A stretch of DNA of 64,000 bases from DASYRM01 sp036004405 (GTDB lineage Bacteria; Acidobacteriota; Vicinamibacteria; Vicinamibacterales; UBA2999). This document shows, piece by piece, positions 56,931 through 64,000 of this stretch. A model generated the notes under the pieces. The model ran no database searches. It was given only the letters and a program-made list of their open reading frames with translations, and was not told the origin of the DNA. The number at the start of each line of letters is the position of its first letter. Position 1 is the stretch's first letter. The position numbers and the translations under genes were made by a program. The stretch is from positions 1 to 64,000 of the forward strand of contig DASYRM010000065.1 in assembly GCA_036004405.1 (NCBI GenBank). The letters run 5' to 3'.

Positions 56931-58438
56931 CCGACCCCCGACGTCTGCCGCCGCGTACCGAGCGCGTCGCGCGCGACGGCCACGTCGTCGAAGGGATGGG
57001 TCGTGCCGCCGATCACCTGGTACTTCTCGTGCCCCTTGCCCGCGATGAGCACGACGTCGCCCGCGGCGGCTTCCGACACCGCCCGGCGGATGGCCTCGCC
57101 GCGATCGACCACCGTCACGACACGGGCGTTGCTCTGGCGCGTCTCCGGCTCGGCGCCGCGCATCACCTCTTCGATGATCTGCGCCGGGTCCTCTCCGCGC
57201 GGGTTGTCCGAGGTGATGATCACGACGTCGCTGAGCCGCGCCGCCACCATGCCCATGAGCGGACGCTTGGTGCGATCGCGCTGGCCGCCGGCGCCGAACA
57301 CCGTGATCAGCCGCCGGGTCGCCATCGGCCGGGCGGTCTCGAGCAGGTTGCGCAGCGCGTCGTCGGTGTGCGCGTAGTCCACGATCACCGTGATGTCGTC
57401 CTTCGGTCGCGACACCACCTCGAACCGTCCGGGCACGCCCTTGAGCCCCGCCATCCCCTTCTCGATCGCGTCGAGCGGGATGCCGATCGCGGCGGTCACG
57501 GCGGCGGCAGCGAGGATGTTGTAGACGTTTGGCTTGCCGACCAGCGTGGACTTGACGTGCACGACACCCTGCGGCATCCGCACGTCGAAGGCGAGGCCGT
57601 GAAGCGAGTACGACAGCGGGCCCGGCGTGACGTCGGCCGCCTTGCCGATGGCATAGGTGACGGGCGTCTCTGAGGCGTCCACCAGCGCGGCGCCGCGCGG
57701 ATCGTCGAGGTTCACGACCGCCGGCGCCGACGGCGGCAGCAGCTCGAAGAGCCGGCGCTTGGCCGTGAAATAGCTCTCCATGTTGCCGTGGAAGTCGAGG
57801 TGATCGCGAGTGAGGTTCGTGAAGACGCCCGCCGCGAACTGCAGGCCGTCCACCCGGCGGAGCGCCAGCGCGTGCGACGACACTTCCATCACGCAGGCGC
57901 CGCAGGCTTCGTCGACCATCTCGCGCAGCAAGCCCTGCACCTCCGGCGCCTCGGGCGTCGTGCGTGCGGCCTCGATCTCGCGGTCGCCGATGCAGTAGGC
58001 CACCGTCCCCATCAGGCCGCATTTGATGCCGGCGGCCTCGAGGATGGCGCGCACCAGATAGGCGGTCGTGGTCTTGCCGTTAGTGCCGGTGACACCCACG
58101 ACGCGCATGGAGCGGCTCGGATGGCCGTTGAACTCGGCGGCAAGCAGCGCCAGCGCCAGGCGCGGCTCGCTGACCGGCAGCCACGCGACGCCGACCGCCG
58201 GAGCCACACCCTCGGAAGCGACGACGGCCGCGGCGCCCGCCGCCACCGCTTGCGGCACGAACGCCGCCCCGTCGGCGCGCAGCCCCTGCAGGGCGACGAA
58301 CACGGAACCGGGGGTGACCGAGCGCGAGTCGTAGACGACGCCCGTGCAGGGCGCGTCGAGGCCGGGCGCGTCGAGCGCCGACCGCGCCTCGACAGGCACG
58401 AGCGCGGCAACCGACCGGAGGACGTCACGGACCGTCAT
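56927..58438 (-). CDS. murE: UDP-MurNAc-L-Ala-D-Glu:meso-diaminopimelate ligase
   Basis: The 503-residue Mur ligase adds the third residue of the stem peptide. Signatures are VVYDSRSVTPGSVFVALQG, ATP loop GVTGTNGKTTTAYL, CVMEVSSHALALRRVDG and NLTRDHLDFHGNMESYF. The specificity motif ITSDNPRGEDP contains DNPR, the pattern of enzymes that use meso-diaminopimelate and not lysine, so the wall is probably of the DAP type. The ATG at 58438 overlaps the ftsI stop as ATGA. Confidence 0.97.
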   Translation of the reverse strand: MTVRDVLRSVAALVPVEARSALDAPGLDAPCTGVVYDSRSVTPGSVFVALQGLRADGAAFVPQAVAAGAAAVVASEGVAPAVGVAWLPVSEPRLALALLAAEFNGHPSRSMRVVGVTGTNGKTTTAYLVRAILEAAGIKCGLMGTVAYCIGDREIEAARTTPEAPEVQGLLREMVDEACGACVMEVSSHALALRRVDGLQFAAGVFTNLTRDHLDFHGNMESYFTAKRRLFELLPPSAPAVVNLDDPRGAALVDASETPVTYAIGKAADVTPGPLSYSLHGLAFDVRMPQGVVHVKSTLVGKPNVYNILAAAAVTAAIGIPLDAIEKGMAGLKGVPGRFEVVSRPKDDITVIVDYAHTDDALRNLLETARPMATRRLITVFGAGGQRDRTKRPLMGMVAARLSDVVIITSDNPRGEDPAQIIEEVMRGAEPETRQSNARVVTVVDRGEAIRRAVSEAAAGDVVLIAGKGHEKYQVIGGTTHPFDDVAVARDALGTRRQTSGVG

Positions 58439-60495
58439 TGACCGAACGCTTTCGGCACCGCCTCGGGCGTTCGCCGATCGAGCCACACACGCGCCGACAC
58501 CGCGGCCACGATCGGCGTCCCCGGCAGCGGGCGTTGATCGGTGACGAGGCCGTGCCCGACGATCTGCACCGGCAGGCCAAGCGTCGCCAGCGTCCGCACC
58601 GCCTCGCGTCCGCTCATGCCTGTCAGATCGGGCACGACCGGATCCGAAGAGGTAGTGCCACCCGCCGGCAGCACGCTCGGCGGCTCGGTGGGCCCGGATG
58701 CCGGCGTCGGCGCGTCGGGCTGCCCGCGATCGACGATGAGCGGCGGCGGCGCGTTGATGGTGCGCTGCACGCCGTAGTGCCGCAGCGCCTGTTCGGCAAT
58801 GCGCTGGAAGATAGGGGCGGCCACGGTGCCGCCGTACGCGGGCACGCCGTGCGGCGAGTCCACCACGACGATGATCGCGAACTTCGGCTTGCGCGACGGC
58901 GCAAAGCCGACGAACGACACGTTGTAGTTCGAGTGCCCCTTGTAGCTGCCGTTGACGACCTTCTTGGCCGTCCCGGTCTTGCCGGCAATCGTGTAGTCGG
59001 CGACCGCTGCCTGTTTACCGGTGCCCTCGGTGACGACGCCTTCGAGCATTGGCGTCAACCGGGCGGCCGTGTCCTTGCTGATGGCGCGCCCGAGCACCTT
59101 GCGCGGCACGGGGAGCCGCACGCCGTCCTTGACCACCGCGCGCACGATGCGCGGCTGGATCAGCTCGCCGCCGTTGGCCACCGCGCTCACGGCCGTCACC
59201 ATCTGCAGCGGCGTCACGCCGACCTGGTAGCCGATGAGTGTCGTCGCGAACGCGCTGTCGGTCATCGCCGACCAGTCCCACAGGATGCCCGCGTTCTCGC
59301 CCCGGAAGTCCGGCGAGAGCATGCGCCCGAAGCCGAACCGTTTGACGTAACCGCCGAAGCGCTCCGAGCCGAGCCGCAGCCCCACCTTGATAGTGCCGAC
59401 GTTGCTCGACTTTTCGACCACCTGCTGGAACGTGAGGACACCGTAGTGGTGGTCGTCGCGGATGACGCGCGTGCCGAAGTTGATCGTGCCGGAGCTCACG
59501 TCCACCAGATCGGTCGGCTTGACGACGTGCTCCTCGAGCGCCGCGCTGGCGGTGATGATCTTGAACGTCGATCCCGGCTCGTAGAGGTCCTGCACCGGGC
59601 GGTTGCGCCGCTCGTTGTCCTTGGCCTCGCGGTAGACGTTGGGATTGAACGTCGGGTAGCTCGCCATCGCGAGCACCTCGCCGGTGGCCGGATCCATCAC
59701 GATGGCCGACCCGCCGGCGGCGTTGGCCCATTCGACGCCCGCCTTGAGCTCACGTTCGACGACGTGCTGGATGTTCTGATCGATCGTCAGCTCGAGCGTC
59801 GCGCCCATCGTCGGCGGCCGCTCCACCCGCAGGAACGCCTGCGTGCGCGCGTCCACCTGCACCAGCACTTTCCCCTGCTGGCCGCGGATGAGCGAGTCGT
59901 AGACGCCCTCGATGCCGGCCAGCCCGGCGTTGTCGATGCCGACGTAGCCGAGCAGGTGGGCCGCCAGCGCGCGATTGGGGTAGAAGCGCCGGCTCTCTTT
60001 CAGGAACCCGATGCCGTCGAGACCGAGCGCCGCGACACGGCGCGCCTGCTCGGGCGAGGCCTGCCGGCGCACGTACGCGAAGGCCTTGCCGTTCTGCATC
60101 CGCTCGGCCAGCGCCTGCTGATCCTTGGCGCTGCAGTCGTCGAGCGCGCGGCAGAGCGCGCGCGCCGCGGCGCCCGGATCGCCGATGTCGGTGGGCACCG
60201 CGTAGATCGTGTCGGCGTCCACGCTGGTGGCGAGCACGTGGCCGTTGCGATCGACGATCTCGGCGCGCTTGGCCGGCGCCTCGATGGTGCGCAGCTGCTG
60301 TCGATCGGCCCTGGCGGCAAGATCTTTGTGCCGGATGACCTGCAGGTAGAACAGCCGGCTCTCGATCGCCACCGCCCAGAGGGCGATGACCGCCGCCGCC
60401 ACCCACACGCGCTTCCGCAGCGTGGGCCGCCAGCGCGGCACGTCGTGGTCGCCGCGGGACGTGTCGGGGGAGATGACCTCGTCCATGGCGGTCAC
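58435..60495 (-). CDS. ftsI: septal penicillin-binding protein FtsI with C-terminal PASTA domain
   Basis: The class B transpeptidase cross-links septal peptidoglycan. The protein of about 686 residues has one membrane segment (VWVAAAVIALWAVAIESRLFYL), a PBP dimer domain (PAKRAEIVDRNGHVLATS) and a transpeptidase domain with the active-site Ser in EPGSTFKI, SSN and AGKTGTAKKV. After a Pro-rich linker comes one PASTA domain (VVPDLTGMSGREAVRTLATLGLPVQIVGHG) at about 610-675, a fold that binds muropeptides in Gram-positive PBPs and Ser/Thr kinases and is not present in proteobacterial FtsI. The GTG start overlaps ftsL as GTGA; an ATG nine bases later is also possible. Confidence 0.96.
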   Translation of the reverse strand: MTAMDEVISPDTSRGDHDVPRWRPTLRKRVWVAAAVIALWAVAIESRLFYLQVIRHKDLAARADRQQLRTIEAPAKRAEIVDRNGHVLATSVDADTIYAVPTDIGDPGAAARALCRALDDCSAKDQQALAERMQNGKAFAYVRRQASPEQARRVAALGLDGIGFLKESRRFYPNRALAAHLLGYVGIDNAGLAGIEGVYDSLIRGQQGKVLVQVDARTQAFLRVERPPTMGATLELTIDQNIQHVVERELKAGVEWANAAGGSAIVMDPATGEVLAMASYPTFNPNVYREAKDNERRNRPVQDLYEPGSTFKIITASAALEEHVVKPTDLVDVSSGTINFGTRVIRDDHHYGVLTFQQVVEKSSNVGTIKVGLRLGSERFGGYVKRFGFGRMLSPDFRGENAGILWDWSAMTDSAFATTLIGYQVGVTPLQMVTAVSAVANGGELIQPRIVRAVVKDGVRLPVPRKVLGRAISKDTAARLTPMLEGVVTEGTGKQAAVADYTIAGKTGTAKKVVNGSYKGHSNYNVSFVGFAPSRKPKFAIIVVVDSPHGVPAYGGTVAAPIFQRIAEQALRHYGVQRTINAPPPLIVDRGQPDAPTPASGPTEPPSVLPAGGTTSSDPVVPDLTGMSGREAVRTLATLGLPVQIVGHGLVTDQRPLPGTPIVAAVSARVWLDRRTPEAVPKAFGQ

Positions 60496-60884
60496 CGGCG
60501 GGCTACGACCGACCGTGGGGGAGGCGGCGTCTCGACGACGCGCTCGATCACCGACGAGTCCTCGGCACGCGGCGTCACCATGTGGAGCCGGCCGAGCGCG
60601 AGGCGTTCGATCCGTTCGGGCGCCTGCAGCGTCTGCGCCTCGAGCCGCAGGTGACGGTTCACCTCGGCCTCGGCGGCACGCTCCTGCTGCATCTGCTCGA
60701 GGCGGTAGCCGTTGCGGCGCAGCTCGAACTGCTGCCAGGCCCAGAAGAGCAGCACCGCGACGAGGAACACTCCGATCGCCACCGCGCGGACCATCTCGCG
60801 GTTCCGCTCCCGGTCGATCTCGCGCACGATCGGGTTGTTGCGGACGTCTTTCTTGATCGCGTATTCGAAGGTTTCGGCGGTCAT
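60492..60884 (-). CDS. ftsL: cell division protein FtsL-like
   Basis: A 130-residue bitopic protein with a charged cytoplasmic part (AIKKDVRNNPIVREIDRERNREM), one membrane segment (VRAVAIGVFLVAVLLFWAW) and a periplasmic coiled coil (FELRRNGYRLEQMQQERAAEAEVNRHLRLEAQTL). Sequence is poorly conserved in this family, so the name rests mainly on topology and on position between rsmH and ftsI. The ATG overlaps the rsmH stop as ATGA. The Pro/Arg tail is unremarkable. Confidence 0.85.
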   Translation of the reverse strand: MTAETFEYAIKKDVRNNPIVREIDRERNREMVRAVAIGVFLVAVLLFWAWQQFELRRNGYRLEQMQQERAAEAEVNRHLRLEAQTLQAPERIERLALGRLHMVTPRAEDSSVIERVVETPPPPRSVVARR

Positions 60885-61762
60885 GGGGACACCTCCGCGG
60901 CGCGCAGCTTGGCGCTGCGTGCCCGGGGATTGCGTTCGATCTCCGCGTCAGCCGGTATCAGCGGCCGCTTGGTGAGCACGCGGAGGCCGCACTCGCCCGC
61001 CGCCTGCATCGAGCGCAGGACGTGCTTCACGATGCGGTCCTCCAGCGAGTGGAACGTGATGACGACCAGTCTCCCTCCGGGGCCCAGCCGGGCCGCGACG
61101 GCATGGAGACAGTCGCCCAGCCCTTCGAGCTCACGGTTGATCCAGATGCGCACCGCCTGGAATGTGCGCGTGGCGGGATCGATGCGCGTATAGCCGCGCT
61201 TCGGCACCGCGCGCCGCACGATCTCGGCCAGACGCCCCGTTGTCTCGATCGGCGCGACGGTCCTCGCCGCCACGATCGCCCGCGCGATCCGCCGCGCGTG
61301 GCGGTCTTCTCCCAGTTCGTAAATCACGTCCGCCAGCGTCTTCTCGTCGGCCCCGGCCAGCGCCTCCGCGGCGGTCGGGCCGGCCGACGTGTCCATTCGC
61401 ATGTCCAGCGGCTCGTCCCGCCGGAAGCTGAATCCGCGTCCCGGCTCGTCGAGCTGCATCGACGACACGCCCAGGTCGAGCAGGATCCCGTCCACCGCGC
61501 TCAGCCCTTCACCGTCGAGAATGGCCGGCAGCTGCCGGTAATCCCCATGCACCACCCGCGCCCGATCGCCGAAGTCGCGCAGCCGCTCGCGCGCCAGCTC
61601 CACCGCGGCGGGATCGCGATCGACGCCGAGGAGGCGCGACGCGCCCGCCTCGAGCACCGCCCGCGCATGGCCGCCGAGCCCGACCGTGCCGTCGACGAAC
61701 ACCCCGCCGCGCGACGGCTGGAGGTGCTCGAGCACTTCCGCGACCATGACCGGCTCGTGCAC
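60881..61762 (-). CDS. rsmH: 16S rRNA (cytosine1402-N4)-methyltransferase
   Basis: Methylates N4 of C1402 in the ribosomal decoding centre. The 293-residue enzyme has HEPVMVAEVLEHLQPSRGGVFVDGTVGLGGHARAVLE at the N-terminus (SAM loop), GILLDLGVSSMQLDEPGRGFSFRRD, and the C-terminal VVITFHSLEDRIVKHVLR and NPRARSAKLRAAE. GTG start at 61762. It follows mraZ after 36 bases. Confidence 0.97.
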   Translation of the reverse strand: MHEPVMVAEVLEHLQPSRGGVFVDGTVGLGGHARAVLEAGASRLLGVDRDPAAVELARERLRDFGDRARVVHGDYRQLPAILDGEGLSAVDGILLDLGVSSMQLDEPGRGFSFRRDEPLDMRMDTSAGPTAAEALAGADEKTLADVIYELGEDRHARRIARAIVAARTVAPIETTGRLAEIVRRAVPKRGYTRIDPATRTFQAVRIWINRELEGLGDCLHAVAARLGPGGRLVVITFHSLEDRIVKHVLRSMQAAGECGLRVLTKRPLIPADAEIERNPRARSAKLRAAEVSP

Positions 61763-61798
61763 GTCACATCCGATCCACGAGATCCAGGCGGCGTTACA

Positions 61799-62266
61799 CT
61801 AAATGCCGTGCTGGGACAGCAGCAGCCCGTCGTCGTCGGTCCACGGCTCACGGGCAAGCTTGTCCACGAACCGTTCCTCGTTCCACACCTCGAGGTAGTT
61901 GATGCGTCCCAGCACACGCACTTCACCCACGATCGCGGCGCGCTGCCGCAGATTCGGCGGAATCACCACACGCCCCTGCGGATCGAGCTCGCCCGGCTGG
62001 CCGAAGTAGCTGACGCGGTCGAGGAACTTTGCGAGCGCCGGGTGCTCCTTCGGCGCCTTGAGCACCCGCTCCTCCAGCTCAGCCCACACCTGCATCGGGT
62101 AGATCCGCACCGAATCGCCCTTGACGCTGGTCACGTACACATCCGCCCCGCTTCGCGCCTGCACCAGGCCGCGAAAAAGCGTGGGGATCTTGAGTCGACC
62201 CTTGTCATCGATGCGGGTCGACGCGCTTCCCCTGAAAACAGCGAGACCGAGACCACCAGGCTCCAT
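61799..62266 (-). CDS. mraZ: transcriptional regulator MraZ
   Basis: The dcw cluster regulator, 155 residues, has two SpoVT/AbrB-like halves: FRGSASTRIDDKGRLKIPTLFRG and FGQPGELDPQGRVVIPPNLRQ. MraZ usually binds repeats in front of its own gene and represses the cluster. I chose the ATG at 62266 because the promoter 24-53 bases upstream would put the transcription start between it and any longer version; a frame extending to 62329 is thus excluded. No clear series of TGGG boxes was found. The protein has an extra roughly 10 N-terminal residues (EPGGLGLAV) compared with typical MraZ. Confidence 0.93.
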   Translation of the reverse strand: MEPGGLGLAVFRGSASTRIDDKGRLKIPTLFRGLVQARSGADVYVTSVKGDSVRIYPMQVWAELEERVLKAPKEHPALAKFLDRVSYFGQPGELDPQGRVVIPPNLRQRAAIVGEVRVLGRINYLEVWNEERFVDKLAREPWTDDDGLLLSQHGI

Positions 62267-62289
62267 AAAAAGCCACTTACGGCCACCGA

Positions 62290-62319
62290 ATGGTAAAGGT
62301 GCGGAAGTTGGGTTGTCAA
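62290..62319 (-). promoter_or_regulatory. sigma70-type promoter of the dcw cluster
   Basis: The minus strand reads TTGACA at 62319-62314 and TACCAT at 62295-62290, an 18-base spacer. The -35 is a perfect consensus. The predicted start is about 62283, giving a leader of roughly 17 bases before the mraZ ATG. It is the only convincing promoter I found for the whole 16-kb cluster. Confidence 0.7.
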
Positions 62320-62484
62320 TTGCAAACAACTGATCCGAAAGAGTTTCGTTCGTCTCTGGGCCTCCCTAGGTTCGTCTGATTTTCGCTTTCTCGTATCTTC
62401 GCCACAACCTGTCGCAGCCTCCCCTCCCGACCACCCGAGCCCTTGGTCAGCCGCACCCAGCCCACGTGCTAGGCTGAAACGCTC

Positions 62485-63576
62485 ATGCTTCGTGCCGCGT
62501 TGATCGGGTTCCCCTCCAGCGGAAAGTCCACCCTCTTTCAGCTCATGACCAGCGCCCGGGACGGATCGGGCGGCAAGGGCGACGTGCGGATCGGCATCTC
62601 GAAGGTGCCCGACGATCGTCTCGACGTGCTCACCGGCATGTACAACCCGAAGAAGCGCGTGCCCGCGACCGTCGAGTTCACCGACATCGTGGTCGCGGCA
62701 AAGGCCGGCGGCGCGCAGGCGCTCGTCGACGTCGCGAACTACAAGAACGCCGACGCGCTCGTGCACGTGGTGCGCGCGTTTCGCGACGAGACGGTGCCGC
62801 ATCCGTCGGGCTCCGTCGATCCCGCGCGCGACGCGCAGGCGATGGAAGACGAGTTGATCCTCGCGGACCTCGGGGTGGCCGAGCGGCGTCTCGAACGGAT
62901 CGAACGCGATCTCAAGAAGGGACGATCCGCCGAGCTCGAGCGGGAGCGCGACGTCGTGCAGCAGTGCAGGACCGCGCTCGAAGAGGGGCGCCCGCTGCGC
63001 ACGCTCTCTCTCGCCGGCGACGATTTGAAGCGGCTGCGCGGCTTTCAGTTCCTGTCGGCGAAGCCGCTCCTGCTCGTCATCAATCTCGACGAGGCCGACG
63101 TGGCGGAGGTGGGCGCCGACGTCGAGCGCGCGGCGGCCAGGACCGGCCTCACCGGCTTCCTGTCGCACGCGGCCACGCGCGCCGTCGCGCTCTGCGGCAA
63201 GATCGAGCTCGAGATCTCACAGCTCGAACCGGCGGACGCCAAGGCGTTTCTCGCCGATCTTGGCCTCGCCGAATCGGGGCTCGATCGCGTGATCCGCGCC
63301 AGCTACGACCTGCTCGGGTACATGTCGTTCTTCACGGTTGGCGAGGATGAGTGCCGCGCGTGGTCGATCTCCCGCGGCACGCCGGCGCAGCTGGCGGCGG
63401 GCGAAATCCACACCGACATCCAGCGCGGCTTCATCCGCGCCGAAGTCGTGGCCTACGGCGCGCTCACGGGGCGCGGCAGCATGACCGCGTGCCGCGAGCA
63501 CGGCGAGGTCCGGCTCGAAGGCAAGGAGTACGTCGTCCAGGACGGGGATATCATCAACTTCCGCCACGCCACGTGA
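62485..63576 (+). CDS. ychF: redox-regulated ATPase YchF
   Basis: The 363-residue Obg-like ATPase of the OLA1/YchF family, a ribosome-associated protein that hydrolyses ATP rather than GTP. Signatures are the P-loop IGFPSSGKSTLFQ, the G3-like FTDIVVAAKAGG, NLDE in VINLDEADV (the altered G4 that gives ATP preference), a coiled-coil domain (about 125-200) and a TGS domain at the C-terminus (GEIHTDIQRGFIRAEVVAYG ... KEYVVQDGDIINFR). The P-loop SS replaces the commoner NV. It is divergent from mraZ with a 218-base gap. Confidence 0.95.
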   Translation: MLRAALIGFPSSGKSTLFQLMTSARDGSGGKGDVRIGISKVPDDRLDVLTGMYNPKKRVPATVEFTDIVVAAKAGGAQALVDVANYKNADALVHVVRAFRDETVPHPSGSVDPARDAQAMEDELILADLGVAERRLERIERDLKKGRSAELERERDVVQQCRTALEEGRPLRTLSLAGDDLKRLRGFQFLSAKPLLLVINLDEADVAEVGADVERAAARTGLTGFLSHAATRAVALCGKIELEISQLEPADAKAFLADLGLAESGLDRVIRASYDLLGYMSFFTVGEDECRAWSISRGTPAQLAAGEIHTDIQRGFIRAEVVAYGALTGRGSMTACREHGEVRLEGKEYVVQDGDIINFRHAT

Positions 63577-63586
63577 TTCGCTGATC

Positions 63587-64000
63587 GTGAGTGCTGCCAA
63601 AACTCGAGTTCTGGTGCTCGAGAGCCAGACGCCGTTCGTGCACGGCGGGGCCGAGATTCTGTCGCGCGAGCTCTTGAGCGCTCTCCGGGGTCACGGCTAC
63701 GAGGCCGAGCTCGTCTCGATTCCGTTTCGCGACGCACCGCGCGACGAGCTGCTGGCCCACGCGGCGGCGTGGCGCCTGATCGACGTGACGCGCGCGCTCG
63801 ACCGCCCGATCGACGCGGTCGTGGCCACCAAGTTCCCCACCTATTTCGTCCGCCATCCGGCCAAGGTGGCGTGGCTGGTACACCAGCATCGCGCCGCCTA
63901 CGAGCTGTGCGGGACGCCGTTCAGCGACTTCGAGCACACCGAGCGCGATGTCGGCCTGCGGAAGCGCCTGCTCGAGCTCGACACGCAGATGCTGCGCGAG
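63587..64000 (+). CDS. glycosyltransferase, GT4-like (3' end beyond window)
   Basis: From a GTG at 63587, 138 residues are visible and the frame is open at the window edge. The N-terminal domain has VLVLESQTPFVHGGAEIL, the GGAE glycine motif of GT-B glycosyltransferases of family 4, then LRGHGYEAELVSIPF and VAWLVHQHRAAYEL. It would transfer a sugar from a nucleotide donor to a surface glycan or lipid; the acceptor is unknown. It begins 10 bases after the ychF stop, probably in the same transcript. Confidence 0.8.
   Translation, partial: MSAAKTRVLVLESQTPFVHGGAEILSRELLSALRGHGYEAELVSIPFRDAPRDELLAHAAAWRLIDVTRALDRPIDAVVATKFPTYFVRHPAKVAWLVHQHRAAYELCGTPFSDFEHTERDVGLRKRLLELDTQMLRE

Noticed and set aside
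62385..62484. Promoter for ychF (TTGGTC ... TAGGCT)
   Set aside because: The spacer would be 21 bases and both boxes are weak.

Overview
The window is high-GC bacterial chromosome with mostly core genes and a few accessory patches. A complete division and cell-wall (dcw) cluster with a meso-diaminopimelate type MurE, a TonB-dependent receptor with an N-terminal carboxypeptidase-regulatory-like domain, a DUF6152-type protein, many GTG/TTG starts and long overlapping operons together suggest a Gram-negative Acidobacteriota member, probably near Vicinamibacteria. That placement is an inference from gene content; no rRNA gene is present.

Layout. 1-2833 (minus): lepA, lepB and a small membrane-anchored protein cut by the window edge. 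2872-5063 (plus): a metabolite:H+ symporter and an AlkZ-like winged-helix protein. 5077-12442 (minus): an orphan phage-type tail tube protein, a frameshifted RHS remnant, a small exported protein and a 1,888-residue exported mosaic protein. 12583-18013: a surface-modification patch with a relict acyltransferase fragment, an HTTM-like membrane protein, an acyltransferase-SGNH fusion, a 2-oxoglutarate oxygenase-like protein and a methyltransferase. 18122-22519: two exported proteins divergent from a TonB-dependent receptor. 22516-28910 (minus): a translationally coupled run of histidine kinase, REC-HDOD, REC-degenerate HD-GYP and citrate synthase. 29065-37308: a family 2 glycosyltransferase divergent from larB-mutS2-dnaG-rpoD. 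37388-37463: tRNA-Ile2(CAT) with an unusual fold-back 3' flank. 37611-45811: an FkbM-type methyltransferase, a zinc-ribbon protein with an RNase HI-like partner, pgeF, acpS, a small SpoVG-like protein, an exported oligoendopeptidase and a radical SAM protein. 45899-62266 (minus): mraZ-rsmH-ftsL-ftsI-murE-murF-mraY-murD-ftsW-murG-murC-ftsQ-ftsA-ftsZ, mostly with 1-4 bp overlaps. 62485-64000 (plus): ychF and the start of a glycosyltransferase.

The dcw genes make lipid II from UDP-MurNAc (murC, D, E, F, mraY, murG), polymerise and cross-link it at the septum (ftsW, ftsI) and build the divisome (ftsL, Q, A, Z). They appear to be read from one sigma70-type promoter in front of mraZ. The signalling run at 22.5-28.9 kb looks like a Cache-type sensor feeding two response regulators.

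The least ordinary material is non-coding. Dispersed hairpin repeats with a CTTCAG-like centre have stems that differ in sequence but stay self-complementary; they sit at gene 3' ends and in several cases supply the stop codon. A long inverted repeat pairs the 3' acceptor end of the tRNA with downstream sequence. There is also a 160-bp MITE-like palindrome and an inverted-repeat insertion inside the dcw cluster between murD and ftsW. No CRISPR array, rRNA operon, transposase or complete prophage was seen.
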